Of a stretch of DNA of 64,000 nucleotides, positions 43,360 through 56,826 are shown piece by piece. Each line of letters starts with the position of its first letter. Positions within the stretch are counted from its first letter, which is position 1. Under the pieces are notes generated by a model. That model made no database searches and had not been told where the DNA came from. It was given only the letters and a program-made list of their open reading frames with translations. The stretch comes from Primula veris (Eukaryota; Streptophyta; Magnoliopsida; Ericales; Primulaceae), in assembly GCA_963682055.1 (NCBI GenBank), contig OY821749.1:22823631-22887630 (forward strand), in the 5' to 3' direction. A program made the translations under genes and the position numbers.

Positions 43360-45829
43360 ATTTTAGGGTGTAACAAATCATTTTTGCTAATATATTAGTG
43401 ATTTTAGGTTCGCCGCTGAAACTAATTAAAATGGAAAACAACATAAGACAAGAAAAAAAAAGGCCAATTGTGGAATACCACAGGAAAGAGCGATGAGAAT
43501 AATTAAGATAAACCGGAAAAATTTATTTATAAGAAATTTTCTCAGAATTTAAGTCTTGTTCTAAACAGAGTTTTGGGTAATCAAATGGTCAATATTGTCT
43601 TTGCCATTGGTCTATACGTGTTCTCAACATGGGGTCAAGTGGTCCTAGTACTAACTCGCTCAAGGATTGTGCCTTTACACTCAAAATGCAAAAAAAAAAA
43701 AAACACATTTAGATTGATAATAATTTCATGATAGAGAAATTTTATTAATATATTCAAAAATTATATGCATGTTTACATTTCTCATAATTAATTTGCAAAG
43801 TATCCTTGGGAAAAATGATCGTATAGACTATAGATTGTGAAGGTTGAGACTTAATTATCAAGTTAAAAAAATTAAGATTAGGTAAACATGTTCTTTTTTT
43901 TCTTTTTGTTTATCATAAATGTATAATGATGCTAGAATGAAACTTCTCAGTTCTTTAAAGAACAGATTTTTGACAATTAATCAAGTACATAACATAAGCA
44001 TCTACCGATCTACGTACTAACATTAACTATATATCCAGGAAGAACGGAAATTATTTTCTAAATCAGTGCAATTATTAAGATAAGCATTACACAAAGGAGT
44101 AGTATAAAAAAATATTTTACAGTTTACACACACCACACCTATCATGGAAAAGGTTCAATATAGAAAGAGAAGGAGAAAATTTAAAGAGAGATTATGTATT
44201 TGTTTTTACAGACAAAGCGTTCAAACTCTTCTTTGTATAGTCATAGTCATATCACAAAGGCTCCCCACAATCTTGCTTAATACATCAATATGTCCTATAT
44301 ACTATAGTAAATACTAAATAGTAATACTAATTAAGGGGGAGAAATTTCTAAGATCGTTGTTGCTAAATATACAGATTCTCTCTTATTATGTCTGGACAGT
44401 TCTCGGGATATATTATCGTGTCTTTTGGGTATGCCGGGGGCCAGTTGCAACTTGGTCATCACAGATTATTATTATTAAAAATGAAGGAGATGTGTAATTG
44501 TAGATACATATATTGACAGAGGATGATCAAGTTTCAAATATCATTTCATTCACCCCAAAAGACTACAAGAACTCAAGAAGTGTCTGTTCTGTTAGCAAAC
44601 TGTGATATACGTATCTAATGTTACGACACGTTTTCCAACCCTGTTCTTCTGGTGGGATATTGGCATATATATGAGACCGCTTTGAGATATTCTCTCTTAA
44701 AAGTTTCTTCACCATTCCTTAAAATGGCAGGACAACAAGCTCGGCGGTGGATTAAGTGTCTCGCTCGCAAGCTAATCTCTGATAGGCAAGCTTTATGAAA
44801 AACGGATTTACTAATGCCCAAAAAGAAAGCACTAACAACTTCTCTTACTTTCCCCAGTGCAGATACAGAAATTCCCCCAATACTGATTTGTGATACCAAT
44901 TTCTGAAGCTGCTAATTTGAATTCGTCATTTGCCCAAATTTGCTACGTACATAGCCTAAATCGAAGCCCATAAAAATGATTCTCATTACATGGGACGCCC
45001 GAATAATTGCAAAATAATAAGGAAAAACTTTTTATACTGTTGAAACTTGAAACCAAGTTAATTAAGTAAAGATACAATTAAATATGGTCACTCAAACTAT
45101 TGTACGTACATCCTCCAAGCTCCAAATGGACCGAATAACTAACTTCTCCTCCTACTGATGCAGACTGAGTTATTAACCACTACATTATTAGTTACTACTA
45201 AATTCATTTAACTAAATTCATTTATTTCATCAGTGCTTCATGTTTCGTTGCAATTAAATCATCAAGTAGTTAGATAAAGTACCATAAAATTTACAATTAC
45301 AAACAAATTCGAGACTCAATAATGTTTTTATACTTAACTTCAATAATATTCTTTTGTGAAGAATTTCAATATACATATAGAAATAATTGAAGATCTTATT
45401 GACGCATTGTCTGACATTAGAATTACAATTACTCCACAGTATTTTGTTTAAGTTTTTTTAACTTCAAAATACTACAAAGACAAACAAAATACTTGGTCAA
45501 AAGTACTCATCTATAGGACTACATCCCAACATAAGAATTATAAATCTCAGCACTAATTAAACCATATGCCTAAGAGCGTAAAACTATATATAATAGCACA
45601 AAACACAAACTAGGGAGCCTCAATATACCAATATTTTCAACAATTTCATCAGAATTCCACTCAGATTTAACCCCAAAAGGTTTTAGGCTCCCAGTATATA
45701 ACTTATCTCTGGTCGTACTTTCTTTGGAAACATTATACCAACTTCTCGGTTTTTACTCTCTTCTCTCACTCCTGAGTCCTGACTGTCTAAAGTCTCATGA
45801 TCCACGAGGTCGTGTGGTCAATTAAACAC
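42839..45829. other. AT-rich stretch with minor repeats
   Basis: GGGATTATCTAACACGTT occurs twice (about 43140 and 43179). 43328-43358 is a TA microsatellite. The minus strand at 44621-44960 has an open stretch (IGGISVSALGKVREVVSAFF; GITNQYWGNFCICTGES in another frame) that might be an unidentified relic. Nothing else was recognised. Confidence 0.4.
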
Positions 45830-46370
45830 ATTTGACTCCCAAATTCCTGAAACATACTCTTCTTCATCTTCACATATGTTGCCTCTATTATCTGGGAGAT
45901 CTTCATTGGAAGTTTCACACGGAAAACTGTGATTTATCAACCACCTTAGTTTCGTAGATCCTGCTACAATAGATCCCAATCTGGCTTTCCCCTTTACAAC
46001 AGATGCTTTGATTTTCGTGAATTTCTAGGGAACGAATCCTGCTGCTAATATTGCTTTGAATGGTCTTACTTGAAATGTTGGAGAGCAATTGTTTCCTCGT
46101 GTAACAACTAGAGCCTGAGGATGCTAGAAAGTTATGAAGATGCCAACTATTAGAGAGAGACCAAACAAGGGTTATTCGATTGAGTCACCAACAACTCCAG
46201 GCAATTGGAAGCTTTACATGTAGCAACGGATGGTCCTGAGAGGAAATACCATTCATATCCAGGATTTTGATTTTCTTTAGTATGTTTTGTCAGCAATTAA
46301 TTTTTGCTCCTAGCTTTTTTGGTGAAAGTTTATTTTCATAAGCTTTACTGATATGGGAAACTTTTCAAGG

Positions 46371-46515
46371 CAGCTATACGATTGTCTCTCTCAACAAAAC
46401 TTGTTTTTAAGTCGAAGTCCATTGAGTTCTGCAAGCTATACGATTGTGTCTCGACAAAACTTGTTTTAGTTGAAGTCCATTGAGTTCTGCCAGCTATACG
46501 ATTGTGTCTCTACAA
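46371..46515. repeat. ~60-bp tandem repeat, 2.5 copies
   Basis: AGCTATACGATTGTGTCTC followed by ACAAAACTTGTTTT and GAAGTCCATTGAGTTCTGC recurs at 46372, 46434 and 46492 with spacings of 62 and 58 bases. Confidence 0.9.
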
Positions 46516-49500
46516 AAATACAAATCTTAAGAACAGAACAGCAAACATTGAGTTAAGCAATGAGCTTTAGGAAATTGTTAATGGTTCACATCATCGCCCT
46601 GATTCAAAGAAGGGCTTGTTTGCTAAATAGTGCCAAATCAACTTATTTGTGCCATACCAAGAAAAATGAAAATCTTTCTGAAGCAACGAGGAAAAGATCT
46701 CAATCATATCCATCCGTTTTGATGAGCAGTTTTACTGGATTAAAACTAAGAAACCAAGATGCTTTTATTATATGTGTAAGACCAAATATAAAGAGTGCAT
46801 ATATTGAAATTACGTCATTTTTCCAGACAAGACAAGACCCCAGCTTGATTACCATTTCAATCCAATAAAGAAACACATGCATTCGTACGTACATGAAACT
46901 GAAAATACCTATGTTTGTATTTGTAACTGCAAATATATATAACCTTCATCAAAATCAACACCTATGTGTGTTTATTGCCAAGACCCCAGAATCTAATTGC
47001 CAGTCCATAAAACAAAAGAACAAGCGCACACACACATAAATCTAATTAGCAAAACCCCAATATGATAGGCACTCAAATATAATCCAACTTATATTTTAAC
47101 ATGTATGTATATGTAACTGCACAATTGATTACCAAAAAAAAAACTGCACAGTTATACCCTTTACCAAAACCCCCAATTTGATTACCACTCCGATCAAACA
47201 AAAGAACACACACACAATAATTAAATTGGTGGCTCTGAACGATTTCTACCAGATGAATTGAATATCGGCAAGATTGATGACTCTGAACGACTTTGCCCAG
47301 AAGAATTAAATCAAGAGAGTAAATCACACTTGATCTAAATTCATTGTTCTCTGGGAATTCAATTTAATTAATGCAGTGTTTCACATGTAAGTAATTTTCA
47401 TAGAAATCAAAAATTATTCATACCGAACTATCTATCATAAACGTCATTTGATGAAATTCGAACTGCTTCATCTCTGGAATTAGAATCTACATCCTCCTCC
47501 TTGGCAGCAAGACGTTGAACTGTCATTTTTGCGGCAACTGATGCAGATCTGCAGAAGCACACAGATAATTATAACATAACACTCAAATTTTGTTCACTAA
47601 CAAATCGCCAGATCTTAAATGTGTACACAGACCTACAGAAACTAGCAATAAGTGCACTAGCATAACATTTCTCAACGATTTAGTACATCACATAGGAAAA
47701 TAACCATAAACCGAGGACTATAATAGACAAAGACTGTATGATAGCTCATGAACAAAATTAGAAAAGCATGATGGAGTTTTGCACAAAATATAAAATAATA
47801 TGACAGAACAGTGTACAATTATGGTTTTTTGGATAAACATTTAGTACCCAGACCTATGATTTTTCTTTTATTTGATACACTAAGTATAGTTAAATTTTCA
47901 AAATTATATGTTCGTGCAGGCTAAGATTTGTCGGTTCATAATTTCATATATGCCGTAAGTGTACAAAACTGTAGTTTATTCCCAATTGTTTGCTTCACTA
48001 GTAGCATACTGTGTAAAATACAAACAAATTCCTTTTTTTAGCTACTATATCCGTTGAATCTCAATCAGCTAAGAAATAAATATATGAACACGTATAGCCA
48101 CACAAACAGAGAGACAAAAAGAGTAACCTCTGTGAAGCTCAGAACCTAACAGATGCATCAAGAGTTGTTTGCTTCAACTTAGAGCCGTCATTAGAATCTT
48201 CATCATCGCCGTCATTAGTGGAGACAATCTGTGGACCAGCTGACCAGGTAACACATTATTGGGTCATTTATATCAGTTGATCATTTCATACACAAAAAAC
48301 CCCCACAATATTGGTTTGGCAACTTTGCCACAAGATATTAATATTCAGAAAGCATCAATGTCCACAAATTATAAGGACAAATAATTTCATAGCAAGTAGC
48401 AACCAAGTCCTCTACATTTGGTGTAATTTAATTATAGTTCGTAGACATGAACGAAAGAAAAGAACTAAAGTAGTTCTCGGTGACCAAAGCCTCTATATTC
48501 CGTTGATTTAATTCTTCTGGTCGAAATCGTTCAGAGTCATCAGTGTTCCCTATATTTCAAAATTTAGGGATTTCTAAATAAATGACGACTCTGAACCACT
48601 TCAAAGTCCAATCCGACAAAAACACACCCACACGTATGTATATATATAATATATACATATGTAACAGGAGAATAATAGCATTTATCAAAAATTCCAATTA
48701 GATAACCAAATTAAGAACCAACTTTCTGTTAATAAATACTTTGTTTGGTTGCTGCATTCAAGCCCATAAATAATCACAGACCCAGAGTTACAAGCAGAAA
48801 GACGCTTTGTTTGTTTGTTTGTTTGGTTGTACTTTAGTGATTATGGCCTATCTTGTCTTCTGACACTGAATATTTTTAAGCCCAACACTAAATTTTATTA
48901 AGGGAATTTAATGTTCAATACGTCCCTAGAGTCTTTATAAAAAAGGCCAATTATGATGTTATAATACTACTTAATATTCAAATAGCAACCACTACTTTCT
49001 ATATATATTTAAGACTACTCCTTTCTCTATAGCAAGTAAAAGAAGTGGTGGGATAAACCTTGTTCTGAAATGTATGAACAATGATCTGCTTGATTTTTTC
49101 CCTCCAATTTGACCTTGATGATACATGCTTTCTGTGAATTTGTACGTATCTGATACGCTCCTCCAAAATACTTACCATTTCCTGTTCATCATTGCAAGTA
49201 AATACTAAATATCCTAACCGGGAAAGCAATACCGATCAAGAGAAAACTCATGAAAAATTAAACATTTTTGTGTCCATCAAAATTGAAGTAAACAACTAAA
49301 TTGGGATATTCTTATTTAATAATAAATAAATAAAAAAACTAAATTGAGATATTGTGTATCAAGGTGAAACGAGTAACAAGAAAAGGTATTCCAAGAAACA
49401 CAAATATGTCATTGTAAAAATAACTTATGAACCTCTTGTTAGACGAATATTTTTGCTACAAAAATACAAATCTTAAAAACAGAACATGAAAACTTAACCA

Positions 49501-49580
49501 AACTTGAAAACATTGAGTTCTGCCAGTGAGTTTTAGGAAATTGTTGATGGTTCACGACATCGCCCTGAATCAAAAAAGAA
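46505..49580. repeat. Dispersed direct duplication, copies 3 kb apart
   Basis: 46505-46617 and 49448-49580 share CTACAAAAATACAAATCTTA, AACAGAACA, ACATTGAGTT, TTTAGGAAATTGTTGATGGT-like and CATCGCCCTGA. The second copy has an extra AACCAAACTTGAAA stretch and the first has several substitutions. On the minus strand both copies contain the acceptor-bounded GDVVNH-type segment, so a small exon may have been duplicated. Confidence 0.8.
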
Positions 49581-49775
49581 ATATAAATATAGAGGGAGAG
49601 AAAGAGAAAGAGATGAAGAACCTGAGTGATAAAACTGGTCGGAGATCGGGACCTAGGTCGCTCAATCATGTCGGACCTCTTTCTCTCTCCTCCGCCGTGG
49701 AGATATTTTGCAGCGGCGGAGGGGAGATAGTCAGCGACGGCGTAGATCTGGTTGATCGTTTGGAGACGACATAAA

Positions 49776-50249
49776 TATTATTTATTTAGAGAGACTGTTG
49801 TTAACTAGTTTCAGAGCATCACCAACTCACTATTACTCAACCCTAACATAAATAAATATTTAAAAATATATTCTTAATTTCCTTATAATATATTTTAGCA
49901 AAACAAATAATGTAACTTTGATTATCAAAATTTTCATAGAAATAAAAAAATTGAAAATTTCATCGTATAGTTCTAATCATAAACTACGTGATTAACTTTT
50001 GAAATAATTTTTTGTATATATTTCTCATGTATGAGATGAATTTTGTTTTCATTAAATTTAAAAAATTTATAATAATACATATATGTCACTTTTTATATCA
50101 TAATCATTAAATTTTAATAAAAAATACGACTAAAGTACTCCATCTAATTAACTAAACATGAATTAGTTGACTTGTCACGCCCATGCAATCAAGTTGACTT
50201 GTTCTTTGTCTCTACATACATACAGGATTAACTACAATTACTACTCTTC
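49776..50249. other. AT-rich spacer
   Basis: No feature seen. Confidence 0.45.
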
Positions 50250-50722
50250 CCCCGGTTCTACGGTGGTTTCGGTAGTTATCCATTTTTTTAACATATGCCT
50301 TATCCCAAACAAAAAGATGGGTACTGAATTTTTTGGTATTTACAGTTCGGTTTTCTGTTTTATATCGAAATATTACTGTTATTAAAAATACAATTCTTGA
50401 TAACAATAAAATAGTAAAAAAATTTATAAAAAATAAAATGTGTACAACTATTCTTATATTTGCTATATTTATATGGACTTGATTAAAATAATAAACACTA
50501 ATAAAATAAAAATTATTTTAAAACATGAAACAAAAAAATAGAGAAATACGAAATTATACCAAACATACGAAATGAATACCGAAACCAAATCAACTTTTAA
50601 AGTTTGGTTCGGTTGTACCGTACCGAAAAGTCGGTATATCGAACTTTCGGTACCAACTTGTTTGATTCGGTTCGAAAATCGATCGGTTGATACAAATCGA
50701 TACAAAAATTCCACCCCTAATT
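50250..50722. mobile_element. hAT-like non-autonomous element, right end only
   Basis: Sequence rich in CGGTTCGG and TCGGTA words (GGTTCGGTTGTACCGTACCG, 50607-50626) runs to an end of the form TACAAAAATTCCACCCCTAA at 50703-50722. On the other strand this is TAGGGGTGGAATTTTTG, a terminus common among plant hAT MITEs. GGTTTCGGTAG and CAGTTCGGTTTTC near 50262-50355 may be the matching subterminal part. The left terminus was not located, so the start is approximate. Confidence 0.4.
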
Positions 50723-53700
50723 GGTGCCGTGTTGTGTCGTGTACAGAGCACGTGCCTGACATGTGGCGGCCCCAAAACTAACTGTTGCGCCTAAACAATT
50801 GCAACATTTCACCGAAATGTTCTTGCAAGTTTGAATAGTTGCTAAATGCACCTCTTAGATTGAAAAGTGGCAACTTTTAGGTAAATCCTTGTATCTTTTC
50901 TTTTGCATCATTCCCATCTTATAAATAAGATCATCCATCCTTCATTATTTTCATTCCAATCTGCATTAATATATCAGAATTTCCGACTTTATCTCTAAAA
51001 AATTTGTTCACATCGGATCTTAGAGTTATTAGCCATTTTAGTTTTATTAGTTTTAAGAATCGAAACTTTTACCAATGAAACTAGGCCAGGATTCTTCTTA
51101 GCTTTAACAATTAAGGATTTAGCTGTTTCGATAAAAGTGAAATGTTTACGGCCGTAGTGGAAGTTTCTACGGCTTTCGGGATTTCGACAATGCACACAAA
51201 GTATAATAGCTAAGGAACTAGTATTTTCATCTTAGCTCTCTTTCTTAAACAAAAAAAAAATCCAAGTAGAGTTAGACTGCAGTGGTCGAAGAACAATTGG
51301 TCCTCTCAATTTTAGAACTGACAAGCAGTGAACTTCTCCCCTGCAATACCATCTAGAGTTGTGTCATGAATCGACTTTTGCAATTTTAGATTCTTATGCC
51401 AAGAGAACTCTGTATCACAAAATCTAGTTTTATCGTTTTTAGGTTTTCTTCTAGTTTTTCATTTACGATAAATTGAACAAATCAAGTAACAAAGTTTTAC
51501 ATCAAGCTTTTAGCTAAGTTACCATAAAAGTTGGTACAAAAATTTCCAATCAGGATATTCCTCCAAAAATATAACTGGATATGGGATTAAATATTGCTCC
51601 AAGCCAGCATTTCTGTACAACGCCATCATGAAAGTTGAGAACAGGCCATTAGGCTGTTTTTTTGTGCTTGTATGTTTAGTGTCATCAAATTAATATGTCC
51701 AGGTAGTAAAATTGGCTTAAAATACCAAAATGGGGAAAAGGGGCATCTGACTGTGTAAAACACAGTCAGGGGCACCTCTTCCGCAAAATGGTGTAGGTTG
51801 ATCAATCAAGTTGGTATTCTCAAATTTGGGCAGAGAAGGTTTTTATGCGTAGAAGTGTAAAGAGAATACAATAAGGAAATGAAAGGCCAAACAGAGAAAA
51901 CAAGGACTTAGGTTTTAAGTGCTTTGAACTGCGCAACAACATTTCACAGATATTTTAGTTTTGTTAAGAACACTAGTATAATTGTTCTATGGTTGGAAAA
52001 ACAATACTTTTACAAATATTTATAGATAAACATAGCACTCTTAATATTGAGCCTTATTCAAAGTTGAAGCATCTGAAGCGGATCTTACGTGGATAGAACA
52101 AAGGGGTGTTTGGTAACACAACTTTCAGGAGGTGAGGGTGGCGGAGGAAAGAATTCAGGAGTTGTAAGAGAAGTATGACATGCATCATAGTGTTTAAGAT
52201 TGGGCCTACACGAGTCTAGGACTCATTTTCAGATGACCTTTATCATGTATGCTATTATCTAACACACAGGATCATGTATAGCTGTTAACAAGAATCGAAG
52301 TAATGTATTTGCAAGTAAAATGACCAATACATCACTGCTCGCATAGAAATTCTCAACACAACAGCCGGTATATGAAAAACAAAAGTTCTTCATAGCTAAT
52401 TCAATTAACAGCCGGTAATGGGTTCTCTGATCCTTGATAATTGCAGATTTGGTTTTCGGTTTATAATCTTCGTAATCATTTTTCCCAATAATCTGGAAAA
52501 AATGGATTGTTTTTGAAGCTCTTGTACAAAAGATCATTGTACCTTGATTGCTTAATAGGAAACCGATTTACAAATAGGTCTGGGTGACAGTTTTCATTGT
52601 CATTGAAAGTTTCCCATCATTTCAAATTAACATAATCCTTTTCTGCGACATGTTCCTTGAAATCTTTCCTCACCAATAACAGTATCGACATATCGAGCAC
52701 ACCATAACCTATAAAGATATTCAATATTATAAGCTATAAAACAAATGTAATTTTGATGATAAAGAAGAGGTAAATAATACTAACATACTTGGGGAAAGTA
52801 TTATTCAGATCTGCTTTACTGGAAGCCTAGTTGAGATAATTTCGATCTGATCATCGCTGTTTTTATACACATCAAATAAAGTTCATGAGCCAAAAAGTTA
52901 TGAGGATTATAATTTCGTGTACTTTTTTTTTTTGGAATATATGAACTCAAGCTCTAAACAATGTTTTTGTTCTCGTAACCAGATTACGTTTACATATTGT
53001 TTCGCTAGAATTTTAAAAAACCAAAAAACATTCCGTACATACTTTATTCTGGATGGCTTCTACAGAAATTGGGCGCCATATTAGATTGGATTATATTGTA
53101 TAGGAGAGAGAGATGGGTAGAGTTGTTGCCGTCATGGTGGTGGAGAACAGAGATTGTTGATACATGAGAGAGGAGAGAGAGATGGTGTTATTGCTGGAGT
53201 ATTTCGGGGATTACTGTTTATGTTATCAGTAAAGGGTTCTTTTAGTAATTGTACATTGTGAATCCTCTTTTTTAAAAAGAAGTTTTCCCTATGCACTAAA
53301 TTACGGTTGAACAGCCAACGGGGTACCAAATCCAACAGGTCAAAAAGAGAGCTAAACACTAAATTACGTTACTCCTACTGGAAAGTAAGCGTGGTATTAT
53401 AAACGAGCCACGGCTTGTAACAATACTCGAAGGTTGCACTGCAGATTAAGTAAACCTAGGCATCCACCTGACCCTAGCCTCATGCAAAGAAATAAATGAA
53501 CCACAGACCCAAACTGAGCCAACAATCTGGCCATGACTACAAGCAGGTTGCGGACCAGTAGTTTAAACAGATAACTAATCTGAAAGTAGAACCTTGATTT
53601 TAAACCAATAAAAATTCAGCTAATCTAAAGAAAAATACACGAGTCAATCAATCAAGACTCCGAATCTACTTGCTGAATAACCTCCATCCATTTAGCAGAT

Positions 53701-54456
53701 TTTTTTTACCAATTGCTATTTTAGCAATTGTGTACAATTAACAAATTTTGGCTACAGTTATTTTGTTGCTTAGGAAGATACCATTCACTTTGTATTCTTC
53801 CATCCCCATCTTTTTCAGCTAGTCTACTCTTTTCCTGGGTTTTCCTCTTTATCTCATTCAAATTAGTTCCTAAAACTTGGTTAGACAAAGGAGATTTCAA
53901 TTATTTTATTTGGGAAATTTGTGAACTGTTTAAATATTTTTTGTTAACGTTAGAGTCTTTTGGGTAATTATAAAAAGACTTCTTGGTTTTCGCTTATACT
54001 AGTTTGAGAAAACACAAATTAAAATCATATTTTATAATGTGATACAGCTTTTATATTTTAAATTTGATATTTAGTAGGAATTAAAAAGTTTTGGTCATCT
54101 TGTTGCATTTTTTGGGGTCCTAGTCATGTTTACATTTCGATTATGTAATGATTTTTTTTTTTTAAATATCATGTATTATTCTATGGATTTTGATAAAAAA
54201 AACTTAATTTAGAAAATTTGTATTTTAGGTAATCTGCTGGAGATAAAAAAACTGTAAACTAGATTTGCATTTTAAAGAAAAGTAGATATAAAAGGTTTAA
54301 TCTGTATAATAGATGTACATTTTACAAAAGCGGTTGAGCATGCGAATGCTCTAAGACACCTGAATCAAAAAGTTAAATTATACATTAAGATAGTATTTAT
54401 GACACCTTGATTTTGACAAATGTGTATAACTCTGTTTCTATAGCATATATACTTAA
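50723..54456. other. Non-coding stretch with isolated small features
   Basis: A short perfect hairpin, CTGACTGTGTAAAACACAGTCAG, lies at about 51749-51771. The minus strand at about 52500-52390 reads IIGKNDYEDYKPKTKSAIIK after a TTTTCCAG acceptor and could be an unidentified exon. 53100-53200 has GA-rich repeats (GAGAGAGAGATGG twice). No gene can be assigned. Confidence 0.4.
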
Positions 54457-54937
54457 GGCCTTGTTTGTTTGCAGCTTTTAAAGCTAACTTTACTGTTTCT
54501 ATTTATTTATTTTTGCTTTGGTTAATCAACTTAAAACCTAAGCTTTGGCAATTTTTTGGCCTGGGAAAGAAATTATAAGCTGGATGAATCTAGTTTTATC
54601 ACAACCTTAAACATCCAGCTTATATGCTTAAAAAGCTGCAAGAAAAAAATATAATTTGGCATTGTCGCAACTTTATTTGTTCCTCCATCTGTTATCCAAC
54701 TACTTTAACCTATGAATACAGAAAAGAAAGATCACTTCACCCAAAAACAATCAACTCTTTACACGCTTTAATAGGCAATGAACAAGAGGCTGAAAGGGTT
54801 CATTTTGCTAAACTTCATCGTTTATACAGGACAGAGATCCAAAATCTAAGTATCTAAGCTTGACAACCAAATGCAATTATAGGAAAAAGCTGAGCTTATG
54901 AACTACAGCCTACAACCAAACAATTCCATAGCATTTA
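54457..54937. mobile_element. Tourist-like MITE candidate in the aldehyde dehydrogenase relic
   Basis: The left end GGCCTTGTTTGTTTGCAGCT and the inverse of the right end, GGAATTGTTTGGTTGTAGGC, are imperfect inverted repeats. The interior has mirrored AAGCTGGAT/ATCCAGCTT and AGCTTATA words. A TAA/TTA target duplication is not clear. A second element with related ends is at 56827-57468. Confidence 0.45.
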
Positions 54938-54962
54938 AAAGGAAAATTTCTCATGAACTTAC

Positions 54963-55835
54963 TTGAATTTTAGGATAGACTGCACTAGACCAAAGATTTC
55001 TTCCTTTGTAATCAACTGTCATCCTGATACAAGTGATATTCCACTTAGATAAGTGATACATATTATATCCCAAAGATGAAAAATGTTGTAACAATCCCAC
55101 CTAGACATTTGAGAAGACAGTGGGCTTAATGTAATACCCATTAGCGCCGAATATCTCTTCCCCAGTTTCAAAAGGTGGCCCCGCTATCCACAACAGATCT
55201 TATGCAATTCGGGATTTTCTCAAAATGCTCAGGGTCAACCTGAGTTTTTCAACCAAAGACACTTATGAGCATGTGAAAAAACACTGTTTTGCTCTTACGT
55301 TTTTTTCAAAAGAAAACCTTGCCTTTTCATTTGTTATGCATCTTAGAAACCATGTATATGGCACGTCTGAAGAAGGGTTGGTAATGCTTTTTTATACAAA
55401 ATTGTCCATTGTCATTCCCACATTTCAAAGTTGGTAACTGATCCACATTTTTTTAAATTAGGGCACTTACGTCATTTCTGGACGGAAGTTAATCAAACAT
55501 TTTTGAAGAACTAATTGTTTCATTTTGGTATAGTATAAAGTTTTTTTTAGCGATCTGTGCACCCAAAACCATTTGGTTTCTCCAATTACATACCGAAAGG
55601 GTGTAATTATGCATAAAATCAAGTCGGAATTATTTACCTGAAGACCTTGTTCAATACCGCTCTTAAATGGATCACCAACAATTCTTTTCATGGCGCATGC
55701 TATCTTTCGCTTTAGCTAGAAACTCATCGTAAAATTACTCATGGAGAAACAGACGAGAGCCAGGACAACAGCATTGCAACTCTGAATACTTGTACATCCA
55801 CAGCAAATTTCAACCATGATCATGATTTCAAGCAT
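54963..55835 (-). pseudogene. Family-2 aldehyde dehydrogenase fragment, decayed
   Basis: Three exon pieces follow each other on the minus strand. 55835-55638 contains [13 protein letters not shown], the catalytic-cysteine region of NAD-dependent aldehyde dehydrogenases, then a stop, YDEFLAKAK and, in another frame, VGDPFKSGIEQG. 55240-55101 reads VDPEHFEKIPNCIRS, then, after a frame change, FGANGYYIKPTVFSNV and a stop. 55015-54963 reads TKEEIFGLVQSILKFK, where the normal block is KEEIFGPVQ. The match is best to the mitochondrial ALDH2B type, from memory of the family. The Rossmann N-terminal half and the last exons are missing. Exon borders retain CAG and GT. The fragment begins where the glutamate synthase homology ends, same strand, without a recognisable transposon end between. 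Confidence 0.88.
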
Positions 55836-56826
55836 CGTCCCAACATCACGATTCCCGTTACATATGGATGATTCTATATACACTGGTAGAGCTTTATCCA
55901 AAGCAGCTTTCAAGAGTGTGATAAGTTTCTGATCTAAAGCCATGTCTAGCCCGTGATCTTGCTTCTATATACAATACTGAGCCGCCTCTAGCCGGATGTC
56001 CGCAGCGGGTCTGAGTAAGAGAGAGAGATCAATGTTTTTAAGCATTTCGTTTGTTTTCGTTGCTTCTTTATCGACTTCAAGCATATCAGACCGACCAACC
56101 ATTTCTTTTAAAGATTGAAAGCCGAGTTCCAACATTATCTCTTTCACCTCTTCGGCTAACATGAAAAATAAGTTGATGACGTGTTCGGGCTCTCCAGCAA
56201 ACTTCTCTCCAAGTACCGGATTGCGTCGCTATCCCGACCAGGCACACGTTTTTATGGCACTTTCGCATCATAATGCAACCAATCGTGATGAGAGAAGCTG
56301 TGCTGAAACCAAATTCTTCGGCACCGAGAAGCACTGCCATCGCCACGTCACGTCCAGTATTAAGTTGCCCGTTGGTTTGGAGGACTGTTCTACCACGAAG
56401 GTCGTTAGCGACTAGGGTTTGATGAGTTTCGTCAAGACCGAGTTCCCAAAGAACCGCGCTTTTAATATTGGTCCATCAGGAAGTGCCTGTGCCGCCATCA
56501 TGACCCAATATTAAGATGTGATCGGCGTGGTCCTTCACGACTCCGCTTTCGCTCACTCCCACACCAGCTTCCGACAGTAATTTCATGCTAATTCGAGCCC
56601 CTGGATTGGCATTCTACATATTGCAAAGAAAAGGTAACAGTATTGAAAACCTAATGCGTCTTCGTGTAAGCAAAGGATTAAAAACTCATTGCTGTTTAAT
56701 TTAAATCTTGTTATTATTATTTATTAATGAGAAACAGACAACCAATTTGCCATCTATAGGTGCGTTTCACAATTTATTTTTAGTAGAAAGCACTAAAACT
56801 AGTATTCAGCTCCTTTCGGCCAACTT

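Larger units (their letters stand above)
45830..49775 (-). other. Possible decayed multi-exon gene, unidentified
   Basis: Several minus-strand segments look like exons because they are polar, open and often bounded by AG and GT. Near 49760-49560 is a GC-richer segment that could be a first exon (MSSPNDQPD, then a stop), followed by GDVVNHQQFPKTHWQ near 49560. Near 49185-49060, EERIRYVQIHRKHVSSRSNW and EKIKQIIVHTFQNK lie between CAG and GT. Near 48225-48130 is IVSTNDGDDEDSNDGSKLKQ followed by TTLDASVRF. Near 47555-47430 is SASVAAKMTVQRLAAKEEDV followed by DSNSRDEAVRIS. Near 46050-45830, KIKASVVKGKARLGSIVAGS and EDEEEYVSGIWESN appear. Stops interrupt at least two. I do not know the family, and the segments may not belong together. 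Confidence 0.3.

Noticed and set aside
56161..56415. Plus-strand gene in the 56-kb region
   Set aside because: It is the antisense shadow of the glutamate synthase exon on the minus strand.
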